Source: Thinopyrum elongatum (Eukaryota > Streptophyta > Magnoliopsida > Poales > Poaceae). Taken from it: a stretch of DNA of 64,000 nucleotides. Of this stretch, positions 1 to 12,608 are shown piece after piece. Both the position numbers and the translations under genes were made by a program. The notes under the pieces were generated by a model. That model was not told the DNA's origin. It was given only the letters and a program-made list of their open reading frames with translations, and ran no database searches. Positions within the stretch are counted from its first letter, which is position 1, and each line of letters starts with the position of its first letter. Where the stretch lies: assembly GCA_011799875.1 (NCBI GenBank), contig CM022301.1:326138929-326202928 (forward strand), read 5' to 3'.

Positions 1-125
1 TATCACTAAGGAAAGAAGTCACCTCGGTCTCGAGAGCTCTAGCTCGTGCTCGCGTCATAGGTCCTCTTGGCACTTGGTGAGACGGTGGTAGGTCCATGGG
101 GATGACCGTAGGATGCTCCGCATCA
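1..125 (-). mobile_element. Gypsy polyprotein C-terminal fragment
   Basis: On the minus strand this stretch reads open to the window edge. It encodes a segment containing PMDLPPSHQVPRGPMTRARA, followed by a short acidic and hydrophobic tail. A basic MTRARAR-type tail like this is typical of the C-terminal end of Ty3/gypsy polyproteins in grasses (family knowledge). It stops abruptly at about 124-126, where copia reverse transcriptase sequence begins, with no LTR end or target duplication visible. I infer a deletion or illegitimate-recombination junction between two elements. Confidence 0.5.
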
Positions 126-1611
126 CATAGGGAATGACTTTCATTCTCTCTCTATATTCTGCCGTGGTCGGGTTTTGAGTCTTACTCAACTTCACACCTT
201 GTTACACAGGCAAGAACCCTTTCTTTGACTGATCCATTTTGAACTTTTTCAAAACTTTGTCAAGGTATGTGCTTTGTGAAAGTCCTATTAAGCGTCTCGA
301 TCTATCCCTATAGATCTTGATGCCCAATATATAAGCAGCTTCACTGAGGTCTTTCATTGAAAAATTCTTATTCAAGTATCCTTTTATGCTATCCAGAAAT
401 TCTATATCATTTCTAATCAACAATATGTCATCCACATATAATATCAGAAATGCTACAGAGCTCACACTCATTTTCTTGTAAATACAGGCTTCACCGTAAG
501 TCTGTATAAAACCATATGCTTTGATCACCTCATCAAAGCCTATATTCCAATTCCGAGATGCTTGCACCAGTCCATAGATGGATCACTGGAGCTTGCACAC
601 TTTTTTAGCACCTTTAGGATCGACAAAACCTTCTGGTTGCATCATATACAACTCTTCTTTAAGATATCCATTAAGGAATGCAGTTTTGACGTCCATTTGC
701 CAGATTTCATAATCATAAAATGCGGCAATTGCTAACATGATTCGGACAGACTTAAGCATCGCTACGGGTGAGAAAGTCTCATCATAGTCAACTCCTTGAA
801 CTTGTCGAAAACCTTTTGCGACAAGTCAAGCTTTGTAGACAGTAACATTACCATCATCGTCAATCTTCTTCTTGAAGATCCATTTATTCTCTATGGCTGG
901 CCGATCATCGGGCAAGTCCACCAAAGTCCACACTTTGTTCTCATACATGGATCCTATCTCAGATTTCATGGCCTCAAGCCATCTGTCGGAATCTGGGCTC
1001 ATCATAGCTTCTTCATAGTTTGTAGGTTTGCCATGGTCTAGTAACATGACTTCCAGGACAGGATTACTGTACCACTCAGGTGCGGATTGTGCTCTGGTTG
1101 ACCTACGAGGTTCAGTAGTAACTTGATCTAAAGTTTCATGATCATTATCATTTGCTTCCTCTCTAGTTGGTGTAGGCATCACGGGAACGGCTTTCTCTGA
1201 TGTACTACTTTCAAAATCGAGAGAAGGTACAATTACCTCATCAAGTTCTACTTTCCTCCCACTCACTTCTTTCGAGAGAAACTCCTTCTCTAGAAAGGAC
1301 CCATTCTTAGCAACAAAGATCTTGCCTTCGGATTTGTGGTAGAAGGTGTACCCAATAATTTCTTTAGGGTATCCTATGAAGACGCACTTCTCCGATTTAG
1401 GTTCGAGCTTAACAGGCTGAAGCCTTTTGACATAAGCATCGCATCCCCAAACTTTAAGAAACGACAATTAGGTTTTTGCCAAACCACAGTTCATACGGTG
1501 TCGTCTCAACGGATTTAGATGGTGCCCTATCTAACGTGAATGCGGCTGTCTCTAATGCATAACCCCAAAACGATAGTGGTAAATCGGTAAGAGACATCAT
1601 AGATCGCACCA
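126..1611 (-). pseudogene. Copia pol, distal half (integrase C-terminus and reverse transcriptase)
   Basis: This is the downstream part of the Angela-type polyprotein. From 1611 downward it reads the end of the integrase core, then the WGCDAYVKRL and KCVFIGYPKE motifs of the copia integrase C-terminal region (about 1466-1360). The reverse transcriptase N-terminus follows, with the conserved ENKWIFKKK near 870. Its catalytic core has the LYVDDILLI motif near 420-445. Frame breaks separate the 826-1467 and 202-567 open segments, and reading ends at about 126 inside the conserved MKVIPY segment, so RNase H is lost. The frame at 1611 continues that at 7058 once the intervening Helitron is removed. 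Confidence 0.85.
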
Positions 1612-2306
1612 TCTTTACCTACTAATAAACCGGCTAGTGCTTCTGGTCATACGTCATTGTCATTTTTGCAGAAAAGTCCCTGTAGTTTTCGGTAATTGAA
1701 CCCGCAGTCCCTGTTTAAGTGAATCTGAGAAAACGCTTTATTTTTGCAGAAAACCCCCTGCATTTATTGGTTTTCAACCCGCGATCCTTCCCCAGTTTCC
1801 CCTCTGCGCCGGCCGGCGCCCGACTGCCCGATTCAGCGCCTCTCGCCGGAGACCACCCGCCGCCGACGAGGGGCACGCCGGTGATCTCCCCCAGCCCGCC
1901 TGCCCCTCTTTCATCTTCGTTCTACTCCTTCTCTCTCGGCCCCCTCGAGCTCGCCTCGATCCATGGCCTCTCCTTAAACCTAGCTCCGGTCACGGCCACG
2001 ACCGGCTTCGCAGCTCCCGGCCGCCATCGCCTGCGCCTCCCCCTGCGTCTCCCTCACCTCGCCTGTGCAGCACCATGGCTGTACGTCGCCAGCGCCATCA
2101 GCTACAGCCCCGCTCTAATCCACCTGCAAGCCATGGACAGCGGGCATGGAGGACGCACCTCCGGCTGCTCACTCGTCGCTGGCCTGCCAGTAGCTTCACC
2201 AACATCTCATCCATCTAGATCAGGGGCGCTTTAATTTCAGCAGATTTTCTTCTTCTTTGCAACATGGTAATTTGCTGAGATAGAGTCTTGATTTTAATTA
2301 TTGCAG
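1612..2306 (+). other. Helitron 5' region, no gene recognised
   Basis: AT-rich Helitron end sequence (to about 1780) contains two related motifs, TTTTTGCAGAAAAGTCCCTG near 1661 and TTTTTGCAGAAAACCCCCTG near 1742. It is followed by a GC-rich stretch (about 1790-2200) with proline- and alanine-rich open frames. The GC-rich part looks like a captured 5' exon or promoter region, but no protein family is recognisable. An acceptor-like ATTGCAG ends at 2306, directly before the ABCC-like segment. Confidence 0.4.
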
Positions 2307-3651
<1,345 letters not shown>

Positions 3652-5316
3652 AGAAAGTTGTTGAAGTGGAAGAAGAAGATGAACCTGTAGAAGAGCTGAA
3701 AAAAAGACGTGGTAGAAAGAAGGAAGCGAAACCTAAACAGTATAATGATGTGAGTTCAGATTTCCTATGTTTTCTTCCCTTCTTCATCAATATGATAGCA
3801 TAGTTGTCTTCTAGATTATGCGAATGTCTTTGATTGTCATATACTGTGGATGCATTGTAGTTTGATGTGTCGTTTGTATTAACTGCTCAACAGACTTTCC
3901 TTGAATAATTATACAGAGACTGTTCTATCTCTTATTGTTTCATAAAATTCTGATTAACCGCTCAACCTGTGACAGTACTACCTCGCCCAGCCGCGCATCC
4001 AAGACACAACGCTTGCTGGAAAGCTGGTCAAGTAGGCCCTTGACTGTGAGTTTTAGCTGATTGATCCTGCGCATTAGCCTAATTGTTACAATAAACGGAC
4101 TTACAACAATGATGCTTTCTATATTGAATTTTTATATTCGACCACACCATTGCTTAGTTTCCTTTCCTGATGTCAAGACACAAAGAATTTGAGATTCAAT
4201 TTATCTTTTTTAGTTTTTACACTAGAGTGCTTCATTTATATGTATTACTGTAGACACATGGGAATCCTCAAGGTGTCAGGCTTGTTCTTATTATTGCTCA
4301 TGCAACCTTGAACTTCAGTTAAATGTACTACTTTTCAGGTTTTAGTGTCTGGATCATCAGTAAAAAATAGAGTCGATGGTATATGTCAATTCTGTATTGG
4401 TTCTAGGCAAGTAGGTTTACATGTTCATCTGTTATCATGAGTGTCGTGTTTACACTTGCAGTTCAGATATTAAGCTTAAGCTAAAGATCTGACTGTACTG
4501 TCTAGAGGTGGAATGGGTAAGCTCTCTTTATGGTCCTTTTTGCTGAATATCTTGCAATTGCCACACTAAAGTGGGTATCAGTCCAGTATGTTCTTATGTC
4601 TATGGATCCAGGAAATGTTGACGCTTTATTGGTTTTGGTCACAAAAATGTTAGCTGTACATGCTTTCATCTTGATTATATGGACTTCTTAAGTAATACTA
4701 CTTCTCAGTTAGTTCATTGAAGTAATGATACAATCAATTGGATGTTTTTCTACGGTTATGGATCTAGCAGAAAAAATGTTGTTTTCACATTGTTTTAATC
4801 CAATGTTCAGCTTTCATGCTATAAGCTTTACTGCTTTAGACATTTTCGTAGGAAATGCTGAACGTTCGTATCAATTGAATCAATGTGGCCTTACATGTAG
4901 TGCCGGTACTGTTAAATTTGTAGATATCTTATTTTATTCAGCACTAACTTTATTTTCTTTTCACTTCTTTTTTATAAATGTCATGGAGTCAGTTATAATA
5001 GTGATTTCTTTTCCTTCTGAAAGAAATTGTTTGTCTGCTTTGGGTTTCAATTTTAAGGCCAGCTCGGTACAATCTGCAACTACTTATAGACTACTTCATC
5101 TGGATGGGTTTGCAACTTTGTGTACAATTTGCTTCAATACCTCTGTTACCATTCTACTGCCTGCTGCTATTTTTCCATTTGTTCAGTTGCTACCTCTACC
5201 CACCAAGTTGATTTTCTGCAGATAGAGTTGAAGGTGAGGGTCGTCTATGGGCCATCGTCCGACATGGTGGCCACCAAGTTGAGGTGAACATAGGCAACGT
5301 TGGTCATGCTCAATAG
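3652..5316 (+). pseudogene. Second captured gene: three exon fragments in one frame
   Basis: Three exons with correct splice edges lie in order and keep one reading frame. Exon A (3652-3749) encodes a charged segment with EEEDEPVEELKKRRGRKKEA. Exon B (3976-4045) encodes YYLAQPRIQDTTLAGKLVK and then a stop (TAG). Exon C (5222-5316) encodes a segment with RLWAIVRHGGHQVEV and a final TAG. A splits from B after a full codon and B from C after one base, and both fit. Acceptors are CTGTCAG, GTGACAG and TTCTGCAG; donors are GTGAGT, GTGAGT and GTAATG. The GGHQ segment faintly recalls ribosomal protein L21, but I would not name the gene on that. It is a genomic capture, not a cDNA. Confidence 0.55.
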
Positions 5317-6168
5317 GTAATGTAACAGCTGCTGAATTTCTTCATAACTGGCATAGGCAGTTATCTTCTTATGTGCTGCTATTTCTAGAGGTAACCCCCT
5401 AATCAAATAAAATTTTGGCATCTGATTCATCATACAGTATTTGTGCTTGGCGGAATAAACTTCTAAGATGACTTTCTATACTTTGTTAAGCGAATGGTAT
5501 GTATAGCATGCATGTACCATCTTATACATCTAGCCTGCCCGTAAGTGCAGTAAGAAATAATGATACGATGAGCTAGGGTGAGAATTTCAAAGTGTTGAAG
5601 ACATAATCAGGCTTTTATTTCTTGAATTATTTGAAGTGGATCATATATGTAAAACTTCAAATAATTTCTGAACCCACTAGATGTTGCAGCGTAGAACTAC
5701 TACTTCTTCAACTTCAAAAGGGTCCATGATTTTTTCATAGCTGCATTGTTAGCTTATCTATTGATTGTGGTTTTCTTCCTGGTAGTTATAACTAAGTTTT
5801 CGCTTTACTGTAAACTGCACATATGCAATTGTGAAGGGCATCGAGTTTTTTTTCAGAAGCAAAGATCGTAAGCTTCTCTTATTCCCAGCAAAGCTCTCTA
5901 CTTTATTTCGACTGTAGAGTAGAGGTGCAAAGACAATTTATGAGCAGAATGGTAGTGAAGAGAGGAGCTGCACAGTGGCTTCTCGTCGTGACAACTATTT
6001 TTTTTTATCTCTACTGTTTTGCAATAGTTGACTTGATGTTTTGCTTTGGCTGCTTTGCTGTGTACAATGGGTGGTTGTAGCTGCTGCATGTAGCATTGTA
6101 TGGTTGAAGTGTTTTGTCTTTGATGCAATCCAAATTTTGGCAGCAATTGTTTTGGAGACACGGGAGAA
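5317..6168 (+). other. Helitron interior, no gene recognised
   Basis: AT-rich, intron-like or 3'-UTR-like sequence follows the captured exons. The open frames here are short and show no family motif. It ends at the 154-bp tandem duplication. Confidence 0.35.
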
Positions 6169-6476
6169 GACTTGGGGCGACGTAGCAGTGTGTGGGGCGG
6201 GCGGAGCGTCGGGAAAGGCCACAGCAACACCTGCGCTTCAATCAATTACGATGGCCTCTGATCGAACCATACTAAGCGAGTGTAAAGGAATTGACAAAGT
6301 GCAAAATTGTTCAAAGAAATATGACTTGGGGCGACGTAGCAGTGTGTGGGGCGGGCGGAGCGCTGGGAAAGGCCACAGCAACACCTGTGCTTCAATCGAT
6401 TACGATGGCCTCTGATCGAACCATACTAAGCCAGTGTAAAGGAATTGACAAAGTGCAAAAGTGTTCAAAGAAATGT
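6169..6476 (+). repeat. 154-bp tandem duplication (two copies) in Helitron
   Basis: Copies at 6169-6322 and 6323-6476 begin GACTTGGGGCGACGTAGCAG and end near GTTCAAAGAAAT. They differ at only about six positions by eye (for example TCGG versus CTGG, and TCAATCAATT versus TCAATCGATT). High identity suggests a young duplication inside the Helitron. Confidence 0.85.
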
Positions 6477-7027
6477 GGCGGGTGGTCCCACATCTCAAAA
6501 TAGAGGGAGAACTCAGCTGTTTCATTTTATCCAACTATATATCAAACATGTGCCTTTTTTGTCAAAGACAAAGAAAAGTGTACTATGAAAGGAAATGTGT
6601 GCCATTTTTATCAAATGTGTACTATCCCACCCCCACCCATGTGTTTCTCCTAAGTCATCTGCCCTTCCCATGCTGCCTTTGCCTCCTTCCTGAATCACCA
6701 GATCATCATCGATGTCGGCCGCACCCGCACCATTGTCCCATCCACTTCTTCATCCTCCTCTCCTACTCCCTGCAAGTGCCGCAAACTATGGCCAACGATT
6801 TTTACTATGTTCTTGACATTGTAAAAGTCTCACGTTCTGGAACCTACACACTTAAATGTCTGTTAGAGATGTTTATCACATCGTAAACTATGTGTTCTAC
6901 ACATGCCAACAGCACGGAGGGAAGGAAAATAAGCGGCGATATGGATGAGATGCCGCGTTGAAATAGAGGACGTGGATCTGCGCCAGGGAGGGGGTATTAA
7001 CTAAGGACCTGAGCTATTTTTCTATCT

Positions 7028-7057
7028 CCCGTTGCAACGCACGGGCATTTTTGCTAG
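7028..7057 (+). other. Helitron 3' terminal hairpin and CTAG end
   Basis: A CCCGT...ACGGG stem (7028-7032 with 7041-7045) lies 8 nt before the CTAG terminus. Helitron transposition uses such a hairpin as its stop signal. The next base is the target T at 7058. Confidence 0.85.
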
Positions 7058-8833
7058 TATCTAATAAAGTATGGTTACGATGTTCAGACACACCATTATG
7101 TTGTGGTGTTCCAGGTGGCGTGAGTTGTGAAACAATTCCACATTGTTTTAAATGAAGGCCAAACTCGTAACTCAAATATTCGCCTCCGCGATCAGATCGT
7201 AGAAACTTTATTTTCTTGTTACGATGATTCTCCACTTCACTTGGAAATTCTTTGAACTTTTCAAATGTTTCAAACTTGTGTTTCATCAAGTAGATATACC
7301 CATACCTACTCAAATCATCTGTGAAGATCAGAAAATAACGATACCCGCCGCGTGCTTCAACACTCATCGAACCGCATACATCGGTATGTATTATTTCCAA
7401 TAAGTCATTAGCTCGCTCCATTGTTCCAGAGAACGGAGTTTTAGTCATCTTGCCCATGAGGCATGGTTCACAAGTATCAAATGATTCATAATCAAGTGAT
7501 TCCAAAAGTCCATCCACATGGAGTTTCTTCATGCGCTTTACACCAATATGACCTAAACGGCAGTGCCACAAGTATGTTACACTATCATTATCAACTTTGC
7601 ATCTTTTGGCATCAATATTATGAATAAGTGTATCACTACGATCGAGATTCAATAAACCATTCACATTGGGTGTATGACCATAGAAGGTTTTATTCATGTA
7701 AACAGAACAACAATTATTCTCTGACTTAAATGAATAATCGTATTGCAATAAACATGATCTAATCATATTCATGCTCAACGCAAACACCAAATAACATTTA
7801 TTTAGGTTCAACAGTAATCCCGAAGGTAGAGGGAGTGTGCGATGGTGATCGTATCAACCTTGGAATCACTTCCAACACACATCGTCACCTTGCCCTTAAC
7901 TAGTATCTGTTTATTCTGCAACTCCTGTATCGAGTTACTAATCTTAGCAACTGAACCGGTATCAAATACCCAGGGGCTACTATGAACACTAGTAAGGTAC
8001 ACATCAATAACATGTATATCAAATATACCTTTGTTTACTTTGCCATCCTTCTTATCCGCCAAGTATTTGGGGCAGTTTCGCTTCCAGTGACCATTTCCTT
8101 TGCAGTAGAGGCACTCAGTTTCAGGCTTGGGTCTAGCTTTGGGCTTCTTCATGGGAGTGGCAACTTGCTTGCCATTCTTCTTGAAGTTCCCTTTCTTTCC
8201 CTTGCCCTTTTTCTTGAAACTAGTGGTCTTGTTAATCATCAACACTTGATGCTCTTTCTTGATTTCTACCTTCGCCAATTTCAGCATCGCAAAGAGCTCG
8301 GGAATCATTTTCGTTATCCCTTGCATATTATAGTTCATCACGAAGTTCTAGTAGCTTGGTGATAGTGACTAGAGAACTTTTTTCAATCACTATCTTATCT
8401 GGAAGATTAACTCCCACTTGATTCAAGCGATTGTAGTACCCAGACATTCTGAGCACATGCTCACTGGTTGAGCTATTCTCCTCCATCTTGTAGGCAAAGT
8501 ACTTGTCAGAGGTCTCATACCTCTTGACATGGGCATGAGTCTGAAATACCAATTTCAGCTCTTGGAACATCTCATATGTTCCGTGGCGTTCAAAACTTTT
8601 TGAAGTCCAGGTTCTAAGCCATAAGGCATAGCGCACTAAACTATCAGGTAGTCATTATATCGAGCTTGCCAAATGTTCATAACGTCTGGATCTGCTCCTG
8701 CAATAGGTCTGTCACCTAGCGGTGCATCAAGGACACAATTCTTCTATGCAGCAATGAGGATAATCCTTAGATCACGGACCCAGTCCGCATCATTGCTACT
8801 ATCATCTTTCAACTTAGTTTTCTCTAGGAACAT
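7058..8833 (-). pseudogene. Copia gag and proximal pol (integrase), broken
   Basis: This is the upstream half of the Angela-type polyprotein. A gag start codon is plausible at 8833 (minus strand). Gag contains the CCHC zinc knuckle CLYCKGNGHWKRNCP at about 8069-8113, after a lysine-rich stretch. A protease-like region follows (FDTGS near 7940). The integrase has the HCRLGHI...CEPCLMGK zinc-binding part (about 7570-7450) and the acidic core IHTDVCGSM and RSDRGGEYLS. Frameshifts near 8330-8340 and 7810, a stop (TAG) in early gag and loss of protease residues make it non-functional. It ends at the Helitron edge. Confidence 0.85.
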
Positions 8834-10088
8834 ATCAAAAACATAGGGGAGTTACAACGCGAGCTATTGATCTACAACATAATTTGCAAATACTATCAGG
8901 ACAAAGTTCATGATAAATTAAAGTTCAATTAATCAAATTACTAAAGAACTCCCACTTAAATAAACATCCCTCAAGTTACCTAAGTGATACGTGATCCAAA
9001 TCAACTAACCCAAGTCCGATCATCACGTGAGATGGGGCAGTCATCAATGGTGAACATCTCTATGTTGATCATATCTACTATATGACTCACATTCGACCTT
9101 TCGGTCTCCAGTGTTCCGAGACCATGTCTGTACATGCTAGGCTCGTCAAGTTTAACCCAAGTATTCTGCATGTGCAAAACTGTCTTACACCCGTTGTATG
9201 TGAACGTAGAGTCTATCACACCCGATCATCATGAGGTGCTTCGAAAAAACGAACTTTAGCAATGGTGCATACTCGGGGAGAACACTTTTATCTTGGAATT
9301 TAGTGAAGGGATCATCTTATAATGCTACTGCCGTTCTAAGCAAAATAAGATGCATAAAGGATAAACATCACATGCAATCAAAATATATGACATGATATGG
9401 CCATCATCATCTTGTGCTTTTGATCTCCATCTCCAAAGCATCGTCATGATATCCATCGTCACTGGCTCGACACCTTGATCTCCATCGTTGCGTCGTGGTC
9501 GTCTCGCCAACTATTGCTTCTACAACTATCGCTAACGCATAGTGATAAAGTAAAGCAATTACATGGCGTTTGCATTTCATACAATAAAGAGACAACCATA
9601 AGGCTCCTGCCGGTTGCTGATAACTTACAAAACATGATCATCTCATACAATAACGTATATCACATTATGTCTTGACCATATCACATCACAATATGCCCTG
9701 CAAAAACAAGTTAGACATCCTCTACTTTGTTGTTGCAAGTTTTACATGGCTGCTACGGGCTTCTAGCAAGAACCGTTCTTACCTATGGCAAAAACCACAA
9801 CGGTGATTCATCAAGTTTGCTATTTTAACCTTCTTCAAGGACCGGCCGCAGTCAAATTTGATTCAACTAAAGTAGGAGAAACAGACACTCGCCAGCCACC
9901 TTTATGCAAAACTAGTTGCATGTCTGTCGGTGGAACCGGTCTCATGTGCGTGGACATGTAAGGTTGGTCCGGGCCGCTTCATCCCACAATACCGCCGAAT
10001 CAAAATAAGACGTTGGTGGTAAGCAGTATGACTATCACCGCCCACAACTCTTTGTGTTCTACTCGTGCATATCATCTACGCATAGACC
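8834..10088 (-). other. Untranslated leader of the Angela-type copia element
   Basis: About 1.25 kb between the primer binding site and the gag start has no significant open frame on the minus strand. Long leaders are usual for the BARE/Angela group. I see no other gene in it. Confidence 0.6.
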
Positions 10089-10103
10089 TGGCTCATGATG
10101 CCA
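10089..10103 (-). other. Primer binding site of the copia element (initiator tRNA-Met type)
   Basis: On the minus strand TGGCATCATGAGCCAGG follows the LTR end. It is a mutated form of TGGTATCAGAGCCAGG, complementary to initiator tRNA-Met. Confidence 0.7.
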
Positions 10104-10104
10104 C

Positions 10105-11891
10105 TGTTGGGAAACGTTGCATGGAAAACAAAAAAAAAATCTACGCACACGCAAGATCTATCAAGGAGATGCATAGCAATGAGAGGGGGAGAGTGTGTCT
10201 ACGTACCCTCGTAGACCATAAGCGGAAGCGTTTCACAACGCGGTTGATGTGGTCAAACTTTCTTCGTGCTCCAACGCTCCAACCGATCTAGTACCGAACG
10301 CACGACACCTCCGCGTTCTGCACACATTCAGCTCGGTGACGTCCTCCGCCTTCTTGATCCAGCAAGACGGCGAGGTTGTAGATGAGTTCCGGCAGCACAA
10401 TGGCGTGGTGACGGTGATGGTGATGTGATCTCCGCAGGGCTTCGCCTAAGCACTATGAAAATATGACCGAGGGAGTAAATGGTGTACGGGGGCGCCGCAC
10501 ACGGCTAAGACAATGTTGTGTCCTTGTGTGGCACCCCCTCCCCATCTATATATAGGTGGGAGGGGAGAGGGAGGCAGCCAGGGCAGCCAAGGCGCGCCCC
10601 TAGGGGCTGGCCACTAGTCCTAGGGCTCCTGCCCTCCTGCGCCCCCTTTCCTTGTATGAACAAGGGGGAAAGGAAAGAGGGGGGAGAGGGAAGGAAGAGG
10701 GAGTCCAACTTCACACTTTCCTTCCCTCCTCCCCTTTCCTTTCCCTCCCCATAGAGCCGGCCCTATAGAGGGCGCACCAGCCCCTTGTGGGCTGGTGTGT
10801 TCCCTGACTTGGCCCATAAGGCCGATATCTTTGCTGGGGATGCCCAAAACTCCTTCCGGTGACCTGATAAGTACCCGGTACCCTCCGAAACACTTCCGGT
10901 GTCTGAATACCATCGTCCTATATATCAATATTTACCTCTCAACCATTTTGAGACTCCTCGTCATGTCCGTGATCTCATTCGGGACTCTGAACAACATTCG
11001 GTCACCAAATCATATAACTCATATAACATTATATCGTCAACGAACGTTAAGCGTGCGAACCCTACGGGTTCGAGAACTATGTAGACATGACCGAGACACC
11101 TCTCCGGTCAATAACCAAAAGCGGAACCTGGATGCCCATATTGGCTCCTACATATTCTACGAAGATCTTTATCGGTCAAACTGTTATGACAACATACGCA
11201 ATCCCCTTTGTCCATCGGTATGTTACTTGCCCGAGATTCGATCGTCGGTATCTCTATACCTAGTTCAATCTCGTTACCAGCAAGTCTCTTTACTCGTTCC
11301 GTAATACATCATCCTGTAACTAACTCATTAGTCACTTTGCTTGCAAGGCTTCTTATGATGTGTATTACCGAGAGGGCCCAGAGATACCTCTCCGATACTC
11401 GGAGTGACAAATCCTAATCTCGATCTATGCCAACTCAACAAACACCTTCGGAGATACCTGTAGAGCATCTTTATGATCACCCAGTTACGTTGTGACGTTT
11501 GATAGCACACAAGGTATTCCTCTAGTATCCGGGAGTTGCATAATCTCATAGTCGAAGGAATATGTACTTGACATGAAGAAAGCAATAGCAATAAACTGAA
11601 CGATCATTATGCTAAGCTAACGGATGGGTCTTGTCCATCACATCATTCTCCTAATGATGTGATCCCGTTATCAAATGACAACACATGTCTATGGTTAGGA
11701 AACCTTAACCATCTTTGATCAACGAGCTAGTCTAGTAGAGGCTTACTAGGGACACGGTATTTGTTTATGTATTCACACATGTATTTAAGTTTCCGATCAA
11801 TACAATTCTAGCATGAATAATAAACCTTTATCATGAATAAGGAAATATAAAATAACAACTTTATTATTGCCTCTAGGGCATATTTCCTTCA
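10105..11891 (-). repeat. Angela/WIS-type LTR (5' LTR of the minus-strand element)
   Basis: This 1,787-bp LTR starts (minus strand) TGAAGGAAATATGCCCTAGA and ends CGTTTCCCAACA. The length and both ends agree with Angela-type LTRs. The partner LTR is not in the window. The five bases outside (AAATG, 11892-11896) are the expected target duplication, but the other copy is missing. Confidence 0.85.
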
Positions 11892-12096
11892 AAATGCTTC
11901 TTCATTAATCTCATCAACATGTTCAATTTTACAAATTACAAGTGCTGGGATGGAGATGGGTACTGGCGCGCACGGCCTATGGCCGGCGCCTGGTGGTGGT
12001 AGCGGCATCTCCTTCTCCTCGTCTTGTGTGGCCTTAGTGGTGGTGGCGATGCAGGGAGAGGTTTCCCTCCAGATGGTATGGGAGAGCCTCCCCGCA
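11892..12096 (-). repeat. Older repeat, left part (interrupted by the LARD)
   Basis: This 205-bp stretch joins exactly to 36849 onward when the LARD and one CCGCA are removed. The restored minus-strand sequence holds a TATA-like CTATATAAATATC (about 36905-36917) upstream of it. I infer transcribed leader or LTR sequence of an older retroelement on the minus strand. No protein is recognised. Confidence 0.4.
12092..12096 (+). other. Target-site duplication CCGCA, left copy
   Basis: CCGCA directly precedes the LARD start and is repeated at 36844-36848 directly after its end. Confidence 0.9.
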
Positions 12097-12476
12097 TGTA
12101 ACGACCCGAGACCGACGCTCCAGACGCCTTCCATGTTTTTCATTGTTGCCGCGTGTTTCATTTGTTTGTTGCATTCATCATCGCATCATTCGCATTGCAT
12201 CGGCACTCCATGCCATCATTGTTTTCAAAACTTGCATTCATTCATCATTGTCGTTCCTCCCTTTGCCTTCATCACCTTCTCTCGGACCGCTTTGTCTTTG
12301 TTGGCCGTTCTTAGACCCCTCTCCACCTCACCCGGAAACTTCCCCCAGACCCGAACCGGGCTGTCGTGACCAATGGGGATCAATCCCAAAATACCCTAAA
12401 CATTTTTGGTTCTTTGTTTAGACCACCTAGAGCCATCTGATCTAAATCCGAGAGCCCCTAATCCTCCTCCTTTCTC

Positions 12477-12484
12477 TATATATA
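12477..12484 (+). promoter_or_regulatory. TATA box of LARD 5' LTR
   Basis: TATATATA follows a C/T-rich stretch (CCTCCTCCTTTCTC). The same site is present in the 3' LTR at 31816-31823. It is the likely LTR promoter core. Confidence 0.55.
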
Positions 12485-12603
12485 GACCACCTAGTCCAAT
12501 CATCAGACCAAACCCTAAATTTGAGGAGAGCTGTCCCATCCTCCGAATCCCTCCGCCGCCGCCAGCATCTCCCACCTCGGGATCCTCCCATTCCTCCACC
12601 TAC

Positions 12604-12608
12604 CAACC
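12604..12608 (+). other. Target-site duplication CAACC, left copy
   Basis: CAACC precedes the chromovirus start and is repeated at 24839-24843. The uninterrupted LARD 3' LTR has a single CAACC at the matching place. Confidence 0.9.

Noticed and set aside
1719..2234. Open frame of 171 codons at the Helitron left side
   Set aside because: Proline/alanine/serine-rich, no family motif, explained by GC-rich composition; it may be captured 5' DNA but is not supported as a gene.
4725..5225. Open frame of 166 codons in the Helitron
   Set aside because: Phe/Leu-rich translation of T-rich intron-like sequence between captured exons B and C.
6041..6415. Open frame across the 154-bp duplication
   Set aside because: The product simply repeats with the duplication and shows no motif.
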